Program-made: the position numbers and the translations under genes
In this document: one piece after another, positions 56,765-64,000 of the stretch
Layout: every line of letters starts with the position of its first letter
Numbering within the stretch: position 1 is the stretch's first letter
Notes under the pieces: generated by a model
Database searches by the model: none
What the model was told of the DNA's origin: nothing
The model's input: only the letters and a program-made list of their open reading frames with translations
Assembly (NCBI GenBank): GCA_015680685.1
Contig: MNCI01022658.1
Location: forward strand, 289,960 to 353,959
Length of the DNA: 64,000 nucleotides
DNA from: Gnetum montanum
Lineage: Eukaryota; Streptophyta; Gnetopsida; Gnetales; Gnetaceae
Direction: 5' to 3'

Positions 56765-57895
56765 TTAATTTTTATACAACAAATAGTCACAAATCAAATA
56801 ATCATATTCTGGTTCTTGTAGGCTTGCTTGGATTTTATTCCCAATGACATTGAACTTTCTGTCATCATTATAACTTATGTTGTTTCCCTTTAACTTCTTC
56901 CCTAAATATGTACTTAGAAGGAAGTCTATTGTGCTCAACAAATCAGTAACCTTGTTTTGATAGCTTTGCTTATGCTTGATCATAGAGTTTACTTCTACAA
57001 GTGTTTCATCCACTTTACATGCTTGGTAATTAACATTGATTATCCTTGAACCTATTTCCTCCATCAGTGAAGCCATTATCCTGATTCTGATCCTGTGATC
57101 AAAATCCAGTAAAACCATTATTGTCCCAGAAGTAGAAGCATAGTTATCCTGGTGCTGCTGCAGCCAGCTGGGAACCTATTTCCTCCTTCAGTGAAACCAT
57201 TATCCTGATTCTGATCCTGTGATCGAAATCTAGCAGAGCCATTATTGGACTCATATGAGTGTCCCAATGCAGAATTAGAAGCATAGTTATCCTGCTGGTG
57301 CAGCCGCTGGGGAACCTATTTCCTCCTTCACTGAAACCATTATCCTGATTCTCATCCTGTGATCCAAATCCACAATCAGACTCATCATCGTTGATGAGTC
57401 ATCCCAATGCAGAAGTAGAAGCATAGTTATCCTGCTGCTGCTGCCGGTTGGGGAACCTATTTCCTCCTTCAGTGAAACCAATATCCTGATTCTGTTCCTG
57501 ATCCAAATCCAGCAGAGCCATTATCCAACTCAAGAGAACAGCTGCTGCTGCTGGAAACCGCTGCCTGCTCCGTTGAAGGGTTCATAGAACTGATTCTGGG
57601 GATCCTGAAACTCAGAAGTGTTAGCAGCTTTGTTGTTCTCTATCTCATCGGAGAACAACTGCGTATTGGCGTCGACATCATTGTCGTTGCTGTTGGCATT
57701 GAAAAACACGCTTTCCCTGCCGCCTGCAACCAAGCCAGTTAGGAACGCCATTGTTGCTGCTGCCATGCTCCACGTTCCTGTCTGCCTGTCTGGAATAATG
57801 TTTCTACTCTTCCTCCTCGTTCTGCAAGCTGCAAGATTCCAACTGCTCATGGATACTGGGTCCGGTGCTCCCCAATTTATAGCCACCGAACACAA
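56765..57895 (-). pseudogene. Possible host gene with internal minisatellite, frame broken
   Basis: The minus-strand frame at 57,895-57,530 contains a good Met (MAAATMAFLTGLVAGGRE, about 57,763) and a hydrophobic start, then an Asn/Asp-rich part (NANSNDNDVDANTQLFSDEI) and QFYEPFNGAGSGFQQQQLFS. The frame then changes and repeated units follow (QQQDNYASTSALG, SQDQNQDNGFTEGGNRFP). It ends in an open segment (VNYQACKVDETLVEVNSMIK, then DLLSTIDFLLSTYLGKKLKG) to the TAA at 56,765. I do not recognise the family. The unit frame, the start frame and the end frame differ, so either splice sites were missed or it is a pseudogene. It is not retroelement-like. Confidence 0.4.
57049..57530 (-). repeat. Four-unit minisatellite inside the putative gene
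   Basis: Units begin near 57,049, 57,173, 57,311 and 57,449 (AACCTATTTCCTCC, TTCAGTGAAACCATTATCC, then GCATAGTTATCCTG and a short CTG run), with spacing of about 124-138 bases. The units are highly alike, with small length changes that shift the reading frame between copies. Confidence 0.8.
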
Positions 57896-58600
57896 GCTAA
57901 AGCTGGGTTTAGTGGATCGGGCATCAGCATTTGTCCATTTTCAAAAATTTAAATACAGCTACAACTTTTTGGTATAAAGCTAAAAACCAGCTGGCAGCGT
58001 TATCAACATGCAGCCTCCACGATGATGCTAATGTTGTTGATTTGGAGATTACTCTCCCAACCAAGCAAAGGAAAAATAATAATAAAAAAAGCAAAAAATA
58101 AAAACAAAAACTTGCAGCCTCAGTGGAAAATAGTGAATGGAGGTGGACACATGGAAGGAAAAACGGCTTCTATGTTTTTCCCAAAATTTGCCACACGTAA
58201 GCCCAAGAAATTACTTTTCTCCTTTCATCATTCCAATGTTGCCAACTTGCAATGATATTCCAAGAAATTTTTTAACGCTGCTTCCATCTCTTTCACTTTC
58301 CAAAGGGTGAGCGCTACCGGAATGGCCACGATGCATATGCAGCCTCGGTAGAAAACGCTGTCCAAGAGGTGGACATGTGGAAACATGGTTTTTTATATTT
58401 TTCAAAATTTTGTGTTTTTATTATTTCAATAAGTTGGGGTGGGGTTGTGCACCCCAAAAAATAATAAAATTTTATTTCTAGTGTCATTGTCTTTGTTAGT
58501 TTATCATTCTAAGAAAATTTTCTTAAAATTACTAAGAACGAGCCACAAATTATTACGGGTGCTAAACACTAAAAATGAATAATAATATTTAAAAATTTTG
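57896..58600. other. Upstream region with a duplicated segment
   Basis: Noncoding. A block with CAGCCTCxGTxGAAAA and GAGGTGGACA occurs at 58,108-58,180 and again, diverged, at 58,338-58,405. It may include the promoter of the minus-strand gene. No clear TATA box chosen. Confidence 0.4.
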
Positions 58601-58649
58601 AGTATATCAAATCAAAGATGTTTTATCTTTACAAATAATTCTAAAAACC

Positions 58650-58935
58650 CTCCCCTTTGTGTATAGGTAATAATAACGTCTTATCCTAATAGTAAGACAC
58701 ATGATTTGGAAGCTCTAGGTCATGGGTTCAATTCCGGTGGGCAATGCTAAGTTATATAAAGTTTTAATTGGACTACATATCTTGGGGTGTATCTATGTTT
58801 TACTTATTTTGGGTTCCAATAACCTTACTATTGATGCCAACATTGCCCGTGTTAAGCACGGGACCACGATCAACACACATGTGGACCATTATAGTTGCAA
58901 AGTAGTCAAAATACAAAAATTCAACAAATGATTTT
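58650..58935 (+). repeat. SINE-like patch with pol III B-box-like motif
   Basis: TCATGGGTTCAATTCC at about 58,722 resembles a B box (GGTTCRANNCC), with a plausible but weak upstream A-box region near 58,683. A short hairpin CCCGTG-TTAAG-CACGGG lies at about 58,847. No target duplication or tail confirmed. Confidence 0.3.
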
Positions 58936-58979
58936 ATTTAAAAAGAAAAATATGCTTAATCGAGGTCCACAACCTTTTT

Positions 58980-60074
58980 CCTTTTTTTGAACCTTCTCTC
59001 TTTCTCGTCAGCAGAGCCAGACGCGTCTCAGAGTAGTCGGTATGGATGCCAAGGGTGGCTACTGGCAACAGTGGTGAGCAAGGGGCACCTAGAGCCTCTC
59101 TTCTCTCCGGCCAGGCCAGGATTGTTGTGCATTTGCACCAAGGTTATCTCTTTTTTTGCGCTTCCGGTGACAGCTGGTGCACGACTGGCAATATACTAAT
59201 GGCATGTGCGGCAGCAATATACTAATGGCACGTGGCAGCATTCGATGATGACACATGGTGGTGAAGCAGGTGCTCTTCTTCTGACTCCTTTTTTTTTGGC
59301 GGATGACATCAACTCCAGCAAGAGCGCAAGAAGTTTCCTGGGCAATTCGTGGTTGTTGACGCATCATGGTTAGGAGGCTACATGTGGCGCATTGTAGTTG
59401 TCAAGCAATGGTAGCACACAAGAGGTGGTAGATGTGTGTGATGGTGACACACGTGGCAAACAATGATGGGCTTTGAGCAATGATAGTTGCAAAGAGGGCT
59501 GCATGGCATTTTGAAAATAATGAACACCTTAAACCCTAAAACCCTAAACCTATATGGGAGGTGCCCTATGCAATAGTTTCCTAAAATGAGTTTTCTTTCT
59601 TAGTATTGGTGCAGTATCTTTTTGGTGCTAAGGAGGGTCTTTCTCTTGCCTTTTGTTTACCAATTTTTTTTGCCATTTTCTTGGGGCTATTTTGTTTTTC
59701 GATCTTGGAACCTATTGAATTTAAAAAAAAACATTATTTATTTTCTGCCTTTTTTTTTATGTTTCCCATTTTTAGAAAATTGTTATTACCAAAACCCTTT
59801 TTTTTAACCCTCATTTTCTAGTCCCATTTTAAGATTTATGTTTTGGGAGTTGGTAAGGTAGTTTTTATTACTCATTCAATTTTAATTTATTTTTCTGGAA
59901 TTTTTTATTTTACTATTTTCCTTTAAAATTTTACAAATAGTGAAATTTCATGCATTGATTTTTCTTTAAAAAAATATTTAGTTTAAATAGCATATTTTAG
60001 TATTTTTTTCAAAAAAAATTATTATTGCAATATTTCTTTTCCTTTTACTTAATTTTATAGCTTTGTTTTAACAT
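58980..60074. other. Noncoding region
   Basis: Holds a direct repeat of about 26 bases (GGCAGCAATATACTAATGGCA, twice at 59,188-59,245), three telomere-like CCCTAAA words at 59,532-59,549, and then a very T-rich stretch (59,600-60,070). No gene recognised. Confidence 0.45.
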
Positions 60075-60407
60075 TTGTATTTTATAATTTTTCATTTTAT
60101 GAGAGAACTTGCCTTTGCCCTTAACCGACTAGTCACCCGTCGCTTCACATTATGGAAACGACAAACTTTACATTTCCTGAGTTTTAGTCCTAGGAGAACT
60201 CAGACTAAGATGGTAGCCCATCAACCTTTAGCTCCCTTGGTGAGCAATTCCTTTAACTTTACTAACTATCATGACATCCCAAAATCCCTCCAAAACATAA
60301 ACCTGTTCTTTGATCCCACAACCCCTACGAGTGATGCCCACCAACACATAATGTTTCGAAACTTTGCTAGGGATCCACAACATTGTACAAAACAATGTGT
60401 CATGTAG
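60075..60407 (+). pseudogene. Unknown ORF, perhaps the N-terminus of another retroelement gag
   Basis: An open frame of 110 codons. The readable part from 60,210 (MVAHQPLAPLVSNSFNFTNY, then HDIPKSLQNINLFF) has the flavour of a plant retroelement Gag N-terminus, but nothing conclusive. It is cut by the start of Ath-6. The upstream T-rich DNA gives no supporting LTR. Confidence 0.25.
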
Positions 60408-60409
60408 GG

Positions 60410-61207
60410 TGATGAGTTATCATTTTAGTTGACCGCGATATCTCGTACGCGATATCGTAGCCTATTTCCTTATCTAAAATAAGAGGTAGAAAAATCTGAT
60501 AGTAATTAGTTGTTAGAGTTGTTAAGTTTAAGTTTCTTTTTACATCAGTTTTTCTCTGAACCCTTCTCTCCTAGTGTTTGCCTGCAGTGTGGTGATTGTA
60601 ATTGTACAGCATCCTTATTCGAGTGTGACGTACGTGAACATGCACATGACCAGCAATAAAAATCGAGATTACTTCATCATTGCAGCATTCACTTAGTTTA
60701 ATTAATTATTTACTTAATTATTATTTACTGCTTTCTTAGTTAATACCTCTCACCCTTATCTCCTAGCAACGCGAAATGAGTACAACTTAATCACAAGCAT
60801 TCAAGTGTAACTACTTGGTAACCCAGTAGCGTACTTAGGCCATGCGCTTGGTAATCCCAGTGGTAGTCGTGCACGAGGTCCAAGATGTGTACGGATGATT
60901 AAGGAATGGATGCGCATTGTACTTAGGCTACCTTAGATTCTCTCTCACCCTCTCTCTCTTAGCTTAATTAATATTATTTTTCATTATCTTCAAGAGTAGC
61001 ATTAGCATAGGAACACATCATACACCTCACTCTGGACTAAACCATATGTGACAAAGTTAATACTAGTCTAGACGGGAAGATAGCGAACTGCGACCTAAGG
61101 ATGACTGTCTAGATACCACAATTAGTTCATCTGCGGAGTTCGACCAGATCATGCATGAAATGCTCATATTCGTATGGTTAAGTGTAGGGGTACCTCGTCA
61201 CTCATCA
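60410..61207 (+). repeat. 5' LTR of Ath-6
   Basis: TGATGAGTTATC... to ...CGTCACTCATCA, 798 bases. U3 has CGATATCTCG and CGATATCG at 60,437-60,457. AATAAAAATCGAG at about 60,655 marks the poly(A) region. No canonical TATA stands out, and the A-rich stretch near 60,477 is weak. Confidence 0.9.
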
Positions 61208-61208
61208 T

Positions 61209-61227
61209 TGGCACCATTGCCAAGGAC
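61209..61227 (+). promoter_or_regulatory. Primer binding site of Ath-6
   Basis: TGGCACCATTGCCAAGGAC. It differs from the Athila-type PBS TGGCGCCGTTGCCGGGGA at a few positions, all G-to-A. Confidence 0.75.
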
Positions 61228-61348
61228 GATGCTAGTTATCTAGATTAGTTATATCATACAAGGTCGCTGTATAGGGATTAATGATATATCTTTTAGAAAG
61301 AAATAATTACAAAAAGTCACATACAAATTCACACACAATCTCACAACC

Positions 61349-63330
61349 ATGGCTCTCTTACAAGACTATGATAATGTCACATCTAGTGAGGTAATTCATT
61401 GGAGAACCAACAAATTATATGACAATGAAGATTGGAGTACACAATCTGAGGTAGGGATTTCTTATAAACATAAACAAAGGCATCATCATCTCAACACAAG
61501 AAAGCATAACTTACTCGATGACAATGAACCCCTACTAGCCACTGCAAGCCTAATGCACATACATGAGGCTATTCGAATCTCCTATAGGCATCGTAAAGAG
61601 AGCTGCCTACCCAGGCTCGATTTAAACAACTTTCTCGATTTTTCAAAAGGCTATGACTTAGATTCGCAACAACATTTACAAGCCTTCTATGATGCTTGTG
61701 CATAGAACAACATTGATAATGGTTGGCAAAAACTCAAACTCTTTCCTATGACACTCATTGGCCAAGCAAAAGTATGGTATAGATTGTTAAAACCAAATTC
61801 AATACGACATTGGCCAACAATGGTAGAACTCTTTAACGAAAGATATCAAACCTACACAAGAGTGTCAACCTTGAGGTAACAAATCCAAGAGTGGAAACAA
61901 GCACAACATGAACCCTTGGACATGGCCTAAGAAAGATATTATGCACTATTAAAAAACTATTTAGGCCATGAGTTCTCCGAGGAAAGGCTAATGTACCATA
62001 TCATTGATGGGCTTTGTGATGAAACAAGAGAGACCCTAGGGATGTATGTCTAAGGTCAACTATACGAACTACAAACCCATCAACTCCAAGAGCTTATTAA
62101 GCAGGTAGCAAAAGAAGAAGGAGAAATGACTCGATGGGAGAGTGTTGAAAAACATCAATAGGACCAAAGTCTCAACTTGATAGAGGTCCATAATCACAAA
62201 AAGGAGAAATCAACCTATCACAAGGAGGAAAAACCATCTTTGCCAGTACAACAATCATTAGAAGAAGTCAAGGCAAAGATCAATAAGATGTTGAAATGGA
62301 CACATAAAAAGTGTGGAGAATATATTGATATTATTGGAGATAAAGTTTTGACAACCCGAGAAGCAGGACAATGTATCATTAAACAATCAGAAAGAAGGGA
62401 TGCGGAAGATAAGAGCTCAACGGCTAAACATACATATGAATGCAACATTTGCCTGTACGATCACCCCAAGGGCTAATGCCTAATCTTGTTACATTTATAT
62501 GAGCATTGGGGAAGCACGTTACACCTAGAGTTCGTACAAAGATACTGTGTTTGATCACAGTGGCAACAATCCCAGTCATGGGGGAAGCCATCCCTAAATT
62601 GACGACACCCTTTATATCATCCGAATCCAAATGCTTATCTAGTCCAACATCCTGTTTCCCCAACTAGGTCAACATACTCTATCTCAGTGCATTATTATTC
62701 TCCTCAATACTATCATCCCATGTCCTCAACATAACCACTGCCTTGTGTACCTTACATTGCTCCTAAATTTTAACATTCTCATCCTTTCCCTCCTTCTACA
62801 TCACCACCAATTATTCCTAAAGTGTTTGCACCACAACAACAACCCACAAACATTACTTATGTTACTATTGCCAACAGCAGTGAGAGACCTCTTCAACATT
62901 GAAGGTATCCCTTCTTTAGACATGACCATAGGAAGGGACAACACAGTTCCAAGGCCACTGCATTCGCCAACTCAACACAAGTCCAACACTGTGGTACATC
63001 CTTCTTTTCGAACCCAACACCTTGTGTAACTTCATCAGGGCCACCAACTAACACTCTAACAACTATATGGCCTAATGAATACAACCATGGAGAGCAACAT
63101 CCCAATCCTTGCATACCATCTTATGGTCTCAAGTGTCATAGTGGGTCAACTCCTTACCCAAGTACCACATCTTACAAATTGCCCCACTATGCTTACTATA
63201 ATCAGGTGTATGAACCCTAATGGGGTAAGTATGACCAAGTTTCAATATTTCTAACATGCAAGGATCCTCATTTTTCATTTATTAATCATTGTCATGCTCA
63301 ACCATTTAGTTATGGGGGATATTCCCTATT
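61349..63330 (+). pseudogene. Ath-6 gag (B2 type)
   Basis: Open from MALLQDYDNVTSSEVIHWRT at 61,349 through NEPLLATASLMHIHEAIRIS, LDLNNFLDFSKGYDLDSQQH to a TAG at 61,703. It then continues with few stops: NNIDNGWQKLKL, VWYRLLKPNSIRHWPTMVEL, ERYQTYTRVSTL, IQEWKQAQHEPLDMA, EERLMYHIIDGLCDETRETL, GQLYELQTHQLQELIKQVAK, a Lys/Glu-rich helical tail, and the zinc knuckle CNICLYDHPKG-x-C at 62,442-62,480 (CX2CX3HX4C; the x is a TAA). A Pro/Tyr/His-rich tail follows to about 63,330. This is the clearest view of the B2 Gag. There is no protease after it. Confidence 0.8.
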
Positions 63331-64000
63331 CTAATAATAAGCAGGGTTAATAAATATTTTTCATTTTCTTTAATCTTACAATATTTTGTTTTCTAGTTTT
63401 TCATTTTTCAATTTCTTATTTTTTCTTTTTACCTTTTTATCTTTTTATCTCTTTATAAGTAATCTTATCTATGAATAAAACACTCATGTGGCTCATTGGT
63501 TGAGGTGTGTTCTATGTTATCAAGTCTCGAGTGATCAATTATTTGGACAGTGAGCCCATTACACTCACTCATCCATTCTATGAATAAGAGGTTCTTTCCA
63601 AGGGTACAATGATATTCTTGACATTATTAAAACTTAAAATTAATTTTTTGTTCATTGTACCTAGAATGAAAAAGGATGGACCAAGAGGGAATGATTAGGG
63701 TGTGACATCAAGGGGACTTGCAGATTCTCTTTGGTGATGTTTGTGGGAGTTATCAAGCAATGTGGTTGTACTAAGATCCTTGTAGATCTAACACGAAATG
63801 GGAGTAAGAGTAATCAAAAGACACTCAAAAATCAAATGCTATTCTAGGAGGTCCCACTGGAAAGACATGCATCCATGCCTAAAGGTTGGCAACTTCTCTA
63901 GATTTAGCAATCGAAAAAAGGAAAGAAAGAAAAAAAATAAAACAAAAAACAAAGGAAGTGCCACAAAGAAAAATTCACTCCTCCCTTGAACAAAATGCCA
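63331..64000 (+). other. Ath-6 noncoding region
   Basis: Matches the reverse complement of Ath-4 49,400-50,160 (TCAAGTCTCGAGTGATC, then the purine-rich part 63,910-63,960). No coding homology. Confidence 0.6.

Larger units (their letters stand above)
60410..64000 (+). mobile_element. Ath-6: B2 non-autonomous Athila-like element, 3' part outside window
   Basis: 5' LTR 60,410-61,207, PBS 61,209, gag 61,349-63,330, then noncoding region to the window end. The gag and the noncoding region match Ath-4 and Ath-5. It is the only B2 copy here with the plus-strand orientation and the best-preserved gag N-terminus. Confidence 0.85.

Noticed and set aside
59532-59549. Telomere repeat / chromosome end
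   Set aside because: Only about three irregular CCCTAAA words; too short, and flanked on both sides by ordinary sequence.

Overview
The window looks like nuclear DNA from a large, repeat-rich plant genome. Almost everything is decayed LTR retrotransposon. Spliced GT-AG gene structure, PPR and ATG18 gene fragments, and plant-type Tat and Athila lineages of Ty3/gypsy all point to a land plant. A gymnosperm or another big-genome seed plant is my guess, not something the sequence proves. No intact conventional host gene is visible.

Layout. (1) 1-11,808: a minus-strand Tat/Ogre-like element (TatA-1) with 5' LTR, PBS, gag, protease, RT and the start of RNase H; its 3' end lies outside the window. 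Between protease and RT sit 5.2 kb that look like a polyprotein intron. That segment carries, on the opposite strand, a multi-exon gene (now broken) with an FCP1/NIF-like HAD phosphatase domain, a second conserved-looking domain, a coiled coil and an acidic tail. This is the most unusual object here. (2) 11,815-14,323: a minus-strand Athila-type remnant (Ath-1), interrupted by TatA-1. (3) 14,324-24,559: a plus-strand Athila element (Ath-2) whose pol is split by a segment holding PPR and ATG18 gene fragments. (4) 24,560-28,575: AT-rich DNA with a broken Ulp1-like protease and a LINE reverse transcriptase; the LINE is split by Ath-3, a complete element with two LTRs and an imperfect target duplication (28,576-34,534). 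(5) 34,535-39,211: LINE remainder, then unassigned AT-rich repeats. (6) 39,212-53,530: a minus-strand non-autonomous Athila-like element (Ath-4) with another (Ath-5, 40,810-48,867, perfect CTTAG duplication) nested in it. These carry gag plus an accessory ORF instead of pol. (7) 53,531-56,533: the 5' end of a second Tat element (TatA-2). (8) 56,765-57,895: a possible host gene or pseudogene with four internal minisatellite units. (9) 57,896-60,409: mostly noncoding, with a SINE-like patch. (10) 60,410-64,000: the 5' part of a plus-strand Ath-6.

The Athila-like copies form two subfamilies: B1 (Ath-2, Ath-3; gag-protease-RT, CTCTAAT-type palindromes in U3) and B2 (Ath-4, -5, -6; GATATC-type palindromes in U3). 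They share PBS, polypurine tract and a short zinc knuckle. Most reading frames are closed by stops that look like C-to-T or G-to-A decay, as expected for methylated, silenced repeats. Two assembly problems are visible: a 573-base N gap inside the TatA-1 LTR, and a flipped 285-base piece bounded by single Ns at 51,672 and 51,958.
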